Below, in pieces: positions 28,087-36,568 of a stretch of DNA of 64,000 nucleotides (positions within the stretch are counted from its first letter, which is position 1; each line of letters starts with the position of its first letter). A program made the translations under genes and the position numbers. This DNA is from CAVQAH01 sp963784195. GTDB taxonomy: Bacteria > Acidobacteriota > Vicinamibacteria > Vicinamibacterales > 2-12-FULL-66-21. Under the pieces are notes generated by a model, which did not search any database, had not been told where the DNA came from, and saw nothing but the letters and a program-made list of their open reading frames with translations. The stretch lies in contig CAWARA010000011.1 of assembly GCA_963784195.1 (NCBI GenBank), positions 186,001-250,000 on the forward strand. The letters run 5' to 3'.

Positions 28087-29700
28087 TCAGGCGTTCCCGG
28101 TAACGAGCGCAGCGAGCGCGACCGGATCCTCAGGCGGAGCATTTCCGCGCCACACGACGTGCATGTCGGGGCGCAGCAGGATCAGGTCGTAGCCGTAGAT
28201 GTCACGAGCCACTTCGTCAGGCACAGTCAACGTCTCAAAGGGCGCGCCAGTGGCGTGCATGCTGCGATCGAGTGCCGAAGGATCGGCCTTGGATCCTCCG
28301 AGCCTCAGCAACGTGTATCCGGGCCCGATCAGGTCCTGCATCGGCGTCCCATTCGCGAGCCACACGTGCGGCAGCCGCGCTCCCGGCCACGTCGTCGGGA
28401 CGTAATCGCGGAACAAGTGCTCGGGACCGCCAGGCTCGTCGGTGATGACTGGCGAGCCGACGTAGCGGTAGCCGAGCTCGGCGCCAATCATCTCGTTCGT
28501 CTTTCGCTGCTCGACGTCGGCGATCCGCGTGAGGTTGTCGCGCGTCGCCTGCCCATCGGGGCTCGCGTCGCGGATGTTGGGTCGATACTGCGACCGCCAC
28601 TTGCGCCGCCCCTGCGATGCGTAGCGCGAGGCGCCGACATTGCGATCGCCGATCTGGCGCCGTTCGACCTCATATGAGTCGAGCAGCTTGGGACCTCCCC
28701 ATCCACGCAGCGTCGCATCGAGCTTCCAGGACAAGTCGATCGCGTCCCCGACGCCGGTGTTCATCCCAAGCCCGCCGGTGGGGATCACCAGGTGCACCGC
28801 GTCGCCGGCCAGGAACACACGGCCGGCCCGGTAGCGATCGGCCAGAAGCAGGTTCTGCTTCCACTGGCCGACATACAGCATGTCGTAACGAATCGGGACG
28901 CCTACCGTTCGCTCGAACTGCCCGGCCATGTCCTGCGCCGAATCCACGACCGCGTGGAGCGTCCAGTGCTTCGTGGAGTCCTGCATGATCAGGAACGTCG
29001 ATTGCCCATCGGCAATGTGGTAGTGGCGTCCTTTGCCAGGCCCGTTCGCGATCGGAATCATGTCGAACAGCTCGGGACAGTAATAGAGGCCCTGATGCAG
29101 GCGCAGGATGTTGCCTTCACCGCGAAGCTGGATCCCGAGCTGTTTGCGGACAACGCTCGCACCACCGTCGCAGCCGACGATGTACTGTGCCCGGATCTCT
29201 TCTATTGAACCGCCGGGCGATCGCACGGTGGCGGTTGCCGACTCCGGATCCTGGGACAACGAGACGAACTCGCAACCGTATCGGACCGTGACGCACGCCA
29301 GCCGTTCGGCTTCAGCCTTCAGCAACGGTTCGAGCGTGTACTGCGAGATGAGCTGATACGGCTCGAGCGGCATCGAACCGTCATTGGTGGCGGCAATCGC
29401 TTCGGCCGCCTCCGCCACGGACGGATACTTGAGCCTCAGCAGTGGGGGCTCGTTCATCGCCAGCGCCACGTAGACATCCATCGGCACGTGCCGATCGAGG
29501 CCGGCGGCGCGAATCTTCCCGGCCAGTCCCATGCGCCGGAAGATCTCCATCGTGCGCGCGTTGCAGCGCTCCATTTTCGGCAGAAATTCCGGCGCCGGCT
29601 TCTGTTCGACGATCGTGCAGCGGACTCCGCGCTGCCCGAGGTCCACCGCCAGCGTCAGCCCGACCGGTCCCGCACCCACAACCAGGACGTCAGTGGTCAT
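28087..29700 (-). CDS. FAD-dependent aromatic hydroxylase (class A flavoprotein monooxygenase)
   Basis: A 537-residue protein. The Rossmann dinucleotide motif VVGAGPVGLTLA is at residues 6-17, the DG motif in YIVGCDGGASVVR, and the GD motif in RVFLAGDAVHLVIPTGGLGMNTG. The C-terminal thioredoxin-like region (LLRPDMHVVWRG) is that of the PheA/TfdB/MhpA branch of phenolic hydroxylases. It uses NAD(P)H and O2 to hydroxylate a phenolic ring in the cytoplasm. Near pca genes it may prepare a substrate for ring cleavage, but it is not close to PobA in length (537 versus about 390). The active-site pocket cannot be matched to a substrate by eye. Confidence 0.88.
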   Translation of the reverse strand: MTTDVLVVGAGPVGLTLAVDLGQRGVRCTIVEQKPAPEFLPKMERCNARTMEIFRRMGLAGKIRAAGLDRHVPMDVYVALAMNEPPLLRLKYPSVAEAAEAIAATNDGSMPLEPYQLISQYTLEPLLKAEAERLACVTVRYGCEFVSLSQDPESATATVRSPGGSIEEIRAQYIVGCDGGASVVRKQLGIQLRGEGNILRLHQGLYYCPELFDMIPIANGPGKGRHYHIADGQSTFLIMQDSTKHWTLHAVVDSAQDMAGQFERTVGVPIRYDMLYVGQWKQNLLLADRYRAGRVFLAGDAVHLVIPTGGLGMNTGVGDAIDLSWKLDATLRGWGGPKLLDSYEVERRQIGDRNVGASRYASQGRRKWRSQYRPNIRDASPDGQATRDNLTRIADVEQRKTNEMIGAELGYRYVGSPVITDEPGGPEHLFRDYVPTTWPGARLPHVWLANGTPMQDLIGPGYTLLRLGGSKADPSALDRSMHATGAPFETLTVPDEVARDIYGYDLILLRPDMHVVWRGNAPPEDPVALAALVTGNA

Positions 29701-29739
29701 GCGCGCTCATTCTACTTGTTGAGGCGCTTGCTCGAGTTC

Positions 29740-29877
29740 AATCGGAAATCGGAGATCGGAGATCGGAAATCGGTGAACACATGGGAGGTGCACGTGCCAC
29801 GTGCGCCGTGCGATATCCGATCTCTCTCGATTACTCTGATTCGGATTTGGGAGTTCCGATTTCCGATTTCCGATTAA
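29740..29877. repeat. Inverted word arrays, unit about GGAAATC / GATTTCC
   Basis: The left arm 29741-29772 has four tandem GGARATC words (GGAAATC, GGAGATC, GGAGATC, GGAAATC). The right arm 29845-29877 has TTCCGATTTCCGATTTCCG. About 75 bp separate the arms. The element lies between two minus-strand genes and touches the stop region of the class II aldolase gene. Confidence 0.6.
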
Positions 29878-30623
29878 GTAGCGAGGGGCCCTTCCATCGG
29901 CCTGGTGTCGTAGGCACGTCCAGCTCGCCGGCACCAGTACTCCCACGCGCGCTCGAAGGTGAAGGAGCTGCGGGTCTTGAGCACGGCGGCGACTTCGCCG
30001 TCGCTCAAGAACGTGATCTCGCCGAGCGAGCTGGCTTTCATCTGGAGTTCGGCGTTGAGCTCGAGATAGACGGAGTTGAAGACCACCTCGCGGAGCGATC
30101 CGCCAGCCACGACGGCGCCGTGGCCGCGCATCAGGGCGACGCGTCTGTCGCCGAGGGTCCGGGCCAGATCTCTCGCCATGGCCAGGTCGGTCACGAGGAG
30201 GTTGGTATCCCCGAAATGGGTCCGCGAATCCCAGGTGGGCACGTCTGTTCCCATCGACGCGCACATGTGCATCACCGGCGAGAATTTCGTCCCGGTGATG
30301 CCGAAGGGAATAACGGACGGGCTGTGATGGTGGACGACCGCCCGCACGTCCGCGCGCGCCTCGTAAACGGCGCCGTGGATGAACCGCTCGGCGTAGGGCT
30401 TGCGATCTGGGCTGAGTGGGGTGACCGGCGCGCCGTCGAGCCTGAATTCGACGAGGTCCTCCGCCTCGATACACTCTGGGGCCCGCGCCCGCGACATGAC
30501 ATAATGGTCGGACCTTTCGGGATGGCGGATGCTCACATGACCAAACGCATCGACGATCCCCTCGTTCGCGAGAATTCGATTTGCGGTGACCAGCTCTTCC
30601 AGCACGCCTGGCGATACGGACAT
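29874..30623 (-). CDS. Class II aldolase/adducin family protein
   Basis: A 249-residue protein. The fold and metal site follow FucA/AraD-type aldolases: FGHVSIRHP near the start, the zinc His pair in AVVHHHSPS, and a third His in ALMRGHGAVV. These enzymes use Zn2+ to stabilise an enediolate in C-C bond cleavage, epimerisation or decarboxylation. Given the adjacent aromatic hydroxylase and amidohydrolase, it may act on a ring-fission product or decarboxylate a hydroxyacid. The substrate is not determinable. ATG start at 30623. It is divergent from the metal-binding protein at 30825. Confidence 0.87.
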   Translation of the reverse strand: MSVSPGVLEELVTANRILANEGIVDAFGHVSIRHPERSDHYVMSRARAPECIEAEDLVEFRLDGAPVTPLSPDRKPYAERFIHGAVYEARADVRAVVHHHSPSVIPFGITGTKFSPVMHMCASMGTDVPTWDSRTHFGDTNLLVTDLAMARDLARTLGDRRVALMRGHGAVVAGGSLREVVFNSVYLELNAELQMKASSLGEITFLSDGEVAAVLKTRSSFTFERAWEYWCRRAGRAYDTRPMEGPLAT

Positions 30624-30824
30624 GGCGGTCTTGACTCCCTGATGACTAGAAGACGTTCGCGCAACCGACGAACGCCCACCCTCAATTCGGAGCGCCCATG
30701 ATATCCCTGCGACGATTCTGCCTCACTCTCTCCACCGCCGGCTCGTTCGTTCCGGCGCCGGCTGCATGGCAAACCGGGTCGGCAGTGGCTTCGTCCGAAA
30801 AGAACTGACCATACGGGGATTCGC

Positions 30825-31781
30825 TTGACGTCCGCGACTCATCTCGCTTCGGTTCTGGCTGCGCTCCTCGTCCTTGGTTCACCGGGCGTGAGCCCTGCGA
30901 TCGCGTCGCGCGGTGAGCAGCAGCCCTCTCGAGCGGCCACCTACGTTTGTCCGATGCATTCGGACGTGCGCGAAGGGGCACCCGGCGCGTGTCCGCGCTG
31001 CGGTATGACGCTCGTCTCGATCGATCCGCTCGCCATGCTCGAGTACCGGCTCGACGTGGAGACCTCCCCGCAGCCAGTCGCGGGCCGGCCGATTCGGTTG
31101 ACGTTGACGGTCCGCGATGCGAATACGACAGCGATCGTCCGCGACTTCGCTGTCGTTCACGAGAAGCGCTTTCACCTCTTCGTGCTCTCGCAGGACCTCA
31201 ATCACTACGATCACGTGCATCCGGAACAGCAGCCCGACGGGTCGTTCGCGCTGGACGTCACGCTGCCGCATGACGGTTACTACAGGCTGTTCGCCGACTT
31301 CCTGCCGGAAGGTGGCACCCCGCAGGTGATCCCGCGGACCCTCGTCACTCAGGGGTTCGCCGGCGACCTCTCGTCGTCGATGGCGCGTCTCGTCGCGGAT
31401 GACGTGCTCCGGAAGACCGCCGGAAACATGTCGGTGCAGCTCACGCTGCCAGGCAGCGGTTTGGTCGCAGGGCGCGACGAGAAATTTGCCTACCACCTGA
31501 CAGATGCGCGAACGGGCCAGCCCGTGCGTGATGTCGAGCCCTACCTGGGGGCATGGGGCCACTCGCTCATCATGAGCGAAGACACACAGCACTTCGTTCA
31601 CGCGCATCCGGTCGAGCACCTGCCGGAGCAGCCCGCCGCGCAGGGTGGGCCGGACCTGACGTTCAAGGCCATGCTTCCCAAACCGGGCCGTTACCGGATC
31701 TGGACACAGATCAAGCGGCGTGGCGTGGTTTCGACGGCGACCTTCACGGTGGCCGTGAGTTCGCCTTCGGCGCAGCAGTAA
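30825..31781 (+). CDS. Exported protein with heavy-metal-binding (HMBD-like) motif
   Basis: A 318-residue protein from TTG 30825. The signal peptide is about 1-29. Then comes a short Cys/His motif YVCPMHSDVREGAPGACPRCGM (C-x-x-x-H plus C-x-x-C-x-M), typical of heavy-metal-binding domains in periplasmic copper-handling proteins such as CusB-type adaptors. The rest is two or three beta-sandwich segments with many His (LNHYDHVHPEQ, HFVHAHPVEH). It probably binds Cu or another soft metal in the periplasm. No P-type ATPase or CusA gene is adjacent. The upstream 201-bp divergent spacer shows no clear promoter. Confidence 0.78.
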   Translation: MTSATHLASVLAALLVLGSPGVSPAIASRGEQQPSRAATYVCPMHSDVREGAPGACPRCGMTLVSIDPLAMLEYRLDVETSPQPVAGRPIRLTLTVRDANTTAIVRDFAVVHEKRFHLFVLSQDLNHYDHVHPEQQPDGSFALDVTLPHDGYYRLFADFLPEGGTPQVIPRTLVTQGFAGDLSSSMARLVADDVLRKTAGNMSVQLTLPGSGLVAGRDEKFAYHLTDARTGQPVRDVEPYLGAWGHSLIMSEDTQHFVHAHPVEHLPEQPAAQGGPDLTFKAMLPKPGRYRIWTQIKRRGVVSTATFTVAVSSPSAQQ

Positions 31782-31890
31782 TTCGTGGTCCGTAGTCCGT
31801 AGTCCGTGGTCCGTCGAATCGTTTCGGTTCTGAGACGTCCGGCGAGACACGACCCGATCCACGAACCACGGTACCAGGCACCAATTGCCG
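31782..31890. repeat. Word array, unit about CCGTAGT / CCGTGGT, with weak inverted arm
   Basis: 31784-31815 reads as four consecutive words (GTGGTCC, GTAGTCC, GTAGTCC, GTGGTCC). A weaker complementary arm (ACGAACCACGGTACC) lies at 31861-31875. The remainder of the gap to 32207 shows only GC-rich dyads (for example GCGCGCCGG/CCGGCGCG near 31970-31990) and no gene. Confidence 0.5.
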
Positions 31891-32207
31891 TTTTGCCGGA
31901 GGCTGGCCTGGAAACGGGACCAGTCAGGGCATCGGAAACGCCGAGCTCACCGGTTTCCCGGCGCAATTTCCGCGCGCCGGAGCCGGCGCGGTTCCGGCGC
32001 ACCGTGTCAACGATTGGTCGCTGCAGGGCGTATTTGAGATCGGCTGAGATACGCTGGGTGAGTAACCCGGCACAACGCTGAGCCCGGTCGTCCGACGGGG
32101 ACAGGACGGACTTCAGGATCACGCCGGCCAGGGCCAGAATACGGGGATTGGTCGTACCATTAGACGGCCGGCAGACGGGTTAACATACGTCTTTACGGAG
32201 GGTGCTC

Positions 32208-32858
32208 GTGTCGAAACGACTGATCGTCTCAGTGTCGATTGCGGTCCTTGCGGCGGTGCCCGCGGCCTACGCGCAGCTCGGCGGGCGGCCCGCCACCGAC
32301 TGGATTGCGCGGCTGGAGCGCCCGGACAGGGTTGCCGGTCTCAAGACGGCCGAAGTCATCGAGAAACTGAAGATCAAGAAAGGCGACGTCGTCGCCGACC
32401 TGGGCGCCGGCGCCGGCGTCTTTTCGTGGCCATTCGCGAAAACCGTTGCTCCGGGGACCGTCTATGCGGTCGAAGTAGACAAGGACTACATCCCCTACCT
32501 CGAGAAGCGGGCCCAGGAACAACAACTGACGAACGTGAAAGCGATTCTCGGAAAGTTCGAGGATCCCCTGCTGCCCGAGAAGGTGGACCTCGGCTTCTTC
32601 CACGACGTCCTCCACCACATCGAGAAGCGTGACATCTACCTGGCCAAGGTCGCGACCTACCTGAAGCCGGGTGGCCGAATCGCGGTGATCGAACTGGACG
32701 CCGACCGCCCGGACGCCTCGCACCGTGACGACCCCAAGCTGCAGGTCCGGCGCGAGCAGGTGCAGCAATGGATGGCCGCGGCCGGTCTCGAGAAAGAGGA
32801 AGAGGTCACCGGCCTGTACGACGACAAGTGGTTCGTGATCTATCGCCTGAAGAAATGA
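32208..32858 (+). CDS. Exported SAM-dependent class I methyltransferase
   Basis: About 216 residues. I take GTG 32208, because GGAG (32197-32200) sits 7 bp upstream; an in-frame GTG at 32202 is too close to it. The N-terminus (KRLIVSVSIAVLAAVPAAYA) is a signal peptide. The mature part is a Rossmann methyltransferase: motif I VVADLGAGAGVFSW, motif II YAVEVDKDY, motif IV LGFFHDVLHHIE. SAM is cytoplasmic, so an exported version is puzzling; related exported methyltransferase-like proteins are frequent in Acidobacteriota. It overlaps the molybdenum hydroxylase start by 4 bp (ATGA), making it the first gene of the operon. Confidence 0.82.
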   Translation: MSKRLIVSVSIAVLAAVPAAYAQLGGRPATDWIARLERPDRVAGLKTAEVIEKLKIKKGDVVADLGAGAGVFSWPFAKTVAPGTVYAVEVDKDYIPYLEKRAQEQQLTNVKAILGKFEDPLLPEKVDLGFFHDVLHHIEKRDIYLAKVATYLKPGGRIAVIELDADRPDASHRDDPKLQVRREQVQQWMAAAGLEKEEEVTGLYDDKWFVIYRLKK

Positions 32859-35571
32859 ACGAGCTGTCCCGTAGGGGTTTCCTGGAAGTCACCGCGGGCG
32901 GACTCGCTGCGTCGGCCGTTGTTCGTGAAACTGACGTCATCGCGCAGCAATCCGCCCCAGGGGGGAGGTCTGCGCCGCGCACGATGCTGCGCGTGGTCGT
33001 GAACGGCCGCGAGCGTGAAGGGCAGGTCGAGGATCGCCTCACGCTGGCGGAGTTCCTGCGCGATGAGCTGCATCTGACCGGTACGAAGGTCGGCTGCGAT
33101 CGGGGCGAGTGCGGCGCATGCACGGTGCTGCTCGACGGAGCGCCGATCTATGCCTGCAGTTATCTCGCGGTGTGGACGGCCGGCCGCTCGGTCGAGACGG
33201 TCGAAGGCCTTGCCGCCGGCGAACGCCTGCATCCGCTCCAGCAGGCCTTTATCGATCACGACGCGCCGCAGTGCGGCTTCTGCACGTCCGGACAGCTGAT
33301 GAGCGCGAAGGCGCTGCTGGCGGCCACTCCGCGTCCGTCAGAGGCGCAGGTGCGGAGCGCGCTCACCGGGAATCTCTGCCGCTGCTCGAACTACAACCAC
33401 TACGTGGAAGCTGTCGTCGCCGCGGGTGCGGCGTCCGCTCCCGCCTCGCAGGTGATGCAGACGCGAACGCCCCACCCGAAACACGTCGGCAGGCCGACTC
33501 CTCGCATCGACGGCGTGAGCCGGGTCTCGGGTGCGGCCAGGTACTCGGGCGACGTGCGGCTGCCAGGCATGCTGCACGCGCGCGTTCTGCGCAGCCCGCA
33601 TCCGCACGCCAGGATTTCACGCATCCAGACCGGTCGAGCACTCGCGCTCGCGGGCGTCAAGGCGATCATCACCCACGAAAACTGTCGCGTGACGTGGTCG
33701 AGCGGCGACACACGGAACACACGATTCCTGTTCAACAATCCCGTTCGATTCGCCGGCGACGCCGTGGCGGCTGTCGCCGCGACGAGTGCTGACGTCGCCG
33801 AAGACGCGCTGCGATTGATCGAGGTCGACTACGAGCCACTGCCGTTCGTCCTCGACGCCGAGAGCGGCCATGGCTCCTGATGCACCAGCCGTCTGGCCGG
33901 GCGGCAACCTGTCGCCCAACGGCGCCGGAAAGCCGGAACCCGAGGTGTACCGCCGCGGAAGCGTTGCGGAAGGCCTCCAGTCGTCCGATCAGTGTATTCG
34001 AAGGTCACTACACGTCCGCACACGTCAACAACGCGCAACTCGAGCGGCGCGTCAGCGTCGCCGCGTGGGACGGCGACAGGCTCACCGTGTACGCGTCGAC
34101 TCAAGGCATCTCGAACTGCCAGCGCGATCTCGCTGCCGATCTGAAAATCCCTGCCGAGCATGTCCGCGTCGTCTGCGAATTCATGGGAGGCGGGTTCGGC
34201 AACAAGAATCAGTGTCACGATTTCGACCTGATGGCGGCGGTGCTCTCCAAGCAGGCCAGCGCACCAGTGCGCCTCGAGCTGACGCGGAAGGAGGACTACG
34301 TCGCCGTTCACGGCCGCTGGCCCACGAGCCAGTACTACAAGGTCGGCGTGACGCGCGATGGCCGTCTTCGAGCCATCCAGATGCGCGGTTACAGCGGGAT
34401 GGGTCCGTACCGGAAGGGATCGGGATCGATTGCGGGTACCGAGCTGTACGAATGCCCTCACGTCGAAACGATCGTCCACCCGGTCTACACGAATACCGCA
34501 GTCGCGGCCAATTACCGGGCGCCGGACTACCCGCAGGGCGTGTTCGGCGTCGAGTCGATGATGGACGACGTCGCAACCGCCCTCCATCTCGATCCCCTCG
34601 AGTTCCGGCTCCGCAACGCGACGAAGCAGTATCACGACGAGCTGCCCTACACGAGCAATGGCCTCGAAGAGTGCATGCGGCGCGGCGCGGAAGCCTTTGG
34701 ATGGAAACAGCGCTGGCGCGCGCCGGCAACCGACAAGGGCGCGATCAAACGTGGCGCCGGGATGGCGATGGGCAGTTTCCACTCCCGCGTGGGCCGCAGC
34801 AGCGCGGTGATCAAGCTCGACGCGAGTGGGCGGTACTCGGTCCATGTCGGCGTCACCGACGTCGGCAGCGGCGCCAAGACCACGATGGCACTGATTGCGG
34901 CTGACGCGCTGCAGGCTCCACTCGACCGAATTACCGTCGTCAGCGGCGATACCGATCGCTGCCCCTACTCTGTCGGCGAATCGGGCAGCCGCACGACGAA
35001 CTTCACAGGCTTCGCCGTGATCGAAGCCGCGCGCGACCTGCAGCGGCAAATCAAGGAAAAGGGCCAGCCATCCGGCACCCAGATCCTGATCGGATCCGCG
35101 ACGCCTGAGCCACGCATCGAGGGCGCCGCACGCTACGCGTTTGCCGCCCACTTCGTCGAAGTCGAAGTCGACACCGAACTGGGGCGCATTCGGATTCTCA
35201 AGTACGTCGCGGCACACGACAGCGGCCGCATCGTCAATCCGCTCACGGCCCTCAGCCAGGTGAAGGGCGGCGTGACGATGGGGATCGGGATGGCTCTGCA
35301 CGAGGAGCTGCACTACGATCCACGGACGGGCACTCCGCTGAACGCCGGCTACTACGGCGCGCGCGTCATGACGCACCAGGATGCCCCGGAGATCGACGTG
35401 CTCTTCGTGGAAACCGAGGACGCGTTCGGACCCTACGGTGCAAAGACGCTGGGCGAGCCGCCAATCATCCCATCGGTCGCGGCAGTGGCGAACGCCTTCT
35501 TCAATGCGACCGGCCGCCGGATCAAGGACCTGCCCATGTCGCGCGAACGCGTGCTGGACGTGCTGGCATGA
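32855..35571 (+). CDS. Tat-exported molybdenum hydroxylase, fused [2Fe-2S] and Mo-pterin subunits (two frameshifts)
   Basis: The protein starts MNELSRRGFLEV, a twin-arginine signal. Residues about 45-195 hold two [2Fe-2S] domains (CDRGECGACTVLLDG and QCGFCTSG with NLCRCSNY). The xanthine-dehydrogenase large-subunit domains follow from about residue 205 (VSGAARYSGDVRLPGMLHARVL). The active-site Glu is in GAKTLGEPPII. Conserved sequence moves +1 near 33867 (after VLDAES, to AMAPDAPAVWPGG) and +1 near 33990 (to VFEGHYTSAHVNN), so the large gene is otherwise intact at about 904 residues. The arrangement parallels periplasmic aldehyde oxidoreductase PaoA plus PaoC, here as one polypeptide. It oxidises aldehydes or N-heterocycles with water as oxygen source. 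Confidence 0.85.
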
Positions 35572-36557
35572 AGGCCTTCATCAACGTCAATCCGCGGACG
35601 ATGGACGAGGCGGTGGCCATCCTGTCGCGCTCGACACGGGAGGGCACCCGCGCCGTCGTGAGCGGCGGTGGCAGCGATCTGCTTGGGCTGATCAAGGAAT
35701 CTCTCGTCCAGCCCGACGTGCTCGTCAACCTCAAGTCGGTCGGTGGCATGGATCGCGTGACGAGCGACGCGAGGAGCACCCGGATTGGCGGGCTGATCAC
35801 GCTCGCCGCGCTCAGCCGCGATCCCGTCGTCACGAGCCGCTACCGAGTGCTCGCCGACGCCGCGAACAGCGTCGGCACTCCGCAAATCCGCAACACGGGG
35901 ACGCTGGCCGGCAACATCTGTCAGCGTCCGTGGTGCTGGTACCTCCGCAACGGCTTTCCCTGCTACAAGAACGGCGGCGACAAGTGCTTCGCTCGCGGGG
36001 GCGAGAACCAGTTCCACGCGATTTTCGGCAGCGGTCCCAGCTACATCGTGCATCCCTCGGACACGGCGCCGGCCCTGGTGGCGCTCGATGCGAGCTTCAA
36101 GATCGCAGGCCCTGGTGGCGAACGCATCGTGGCTGCCCGCGATTTCTTCGTGGCCCCCGGAGACGACCCGGCCCGCGAGAACGTCCTGACCGGCGATGAA
36201 ATCCTCACCGAGATCATCCTTCCCGCTGCGCCCGCGAACCGGCGCAGCACGTACCAGAAGGTTCTCGACCGTGAGGCGTGGACTCACGCCCTCGCAAGTG
36301 CGGCAGTCGTGCTCGAGATGGAAGGCGACGTCTGCCGACGCGCGCGGCTCGTGCTCGGCGGCGTAGCGCCGGTCCCTCTGGACAGACCGCAGGCCGCGCG
36401 CTTGCTCGAAGGACAACGGCTGACGCCAGAACTGGCAGCGCAAGCTGCCGAGGCGGCGGTCGCGGACGCACGGCCCCTGACGAAAAACGGATACAAGGTT
36501 CCGCTCACGCGCGCGTTGGTGAGACGGACGCTCGCTGCGCTGGCAAACGGCGGCTGA
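35568..36557 (+). CDS. FAD-binding subunit of the molybdenum hydroxylase, PaoB-like
   Basis: A 329-residue protein overlapping the previous stop (ATGA). The FAD-binding PCMH-type domain has VSGGGSDLLGLIKE and TLAGNICQRP. A Cys-rich insertion CQRPWCWYLRNGFPCYKNGG...C corresponds to the extra [4Fe-4S] cluster known from E. coli PaoB (YagS) and hydroxybenzoyl-CoA reductase beta subunits. The C-terminal CO-dehydrogenase flavoprotein domain (about 225-325) completes it. It passes electrons from the 2Fe-2S clusters to FAD. It has no signal of its own and presumably hitchhikes through Tat with the signal-bearing subunit, as PaoB does. Confidence 0.9.
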   Translation: MKAFINVNPRTMDEAVAILSRSTREGTRAVVSGGGSDLLGLIKESLVQPDVLVNLKSVGGMDRVTSDARSTRIGGLITLAALSRDPVVTSRYRVLADAANSVGTPQIRNTGTLAGNICQRPWCWYLRNGFPCYKNGGDKCFARGGENQFHAIFGSGPSYIVHPSDTAPALVALDASFKIAGPGGERIVAARDFFVAPGDDPARENVLTGDEILTEIILPAAPANRRSTYQKVLDREAWTHALASAAVVLEMEGDVCRRARLVLGGVAPVPLDRPQAARLLEGQRLTPELAAQAAEAAVADARPLTKNGYKVPLTRALVRRTLAALANGG

Positions 36558-36568
36558 GGAGGCAAAGA

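Noticed and set aside
28012..28104. A 30-codon plus-strand ORF with a hydrophobic helix (MFALILTGSMIVLVGD) between two minus-strand genes
   Set aside because: It overlaps the end of the hydroxylase gene in antisense, has no Shine-Dalgarno, and its length is within chance.
33829..35376. A 515-residue minus-strand ORF
   Set aside because: It lies antisense to the molybdenum hydroxylase core and shows no recognisable domain.
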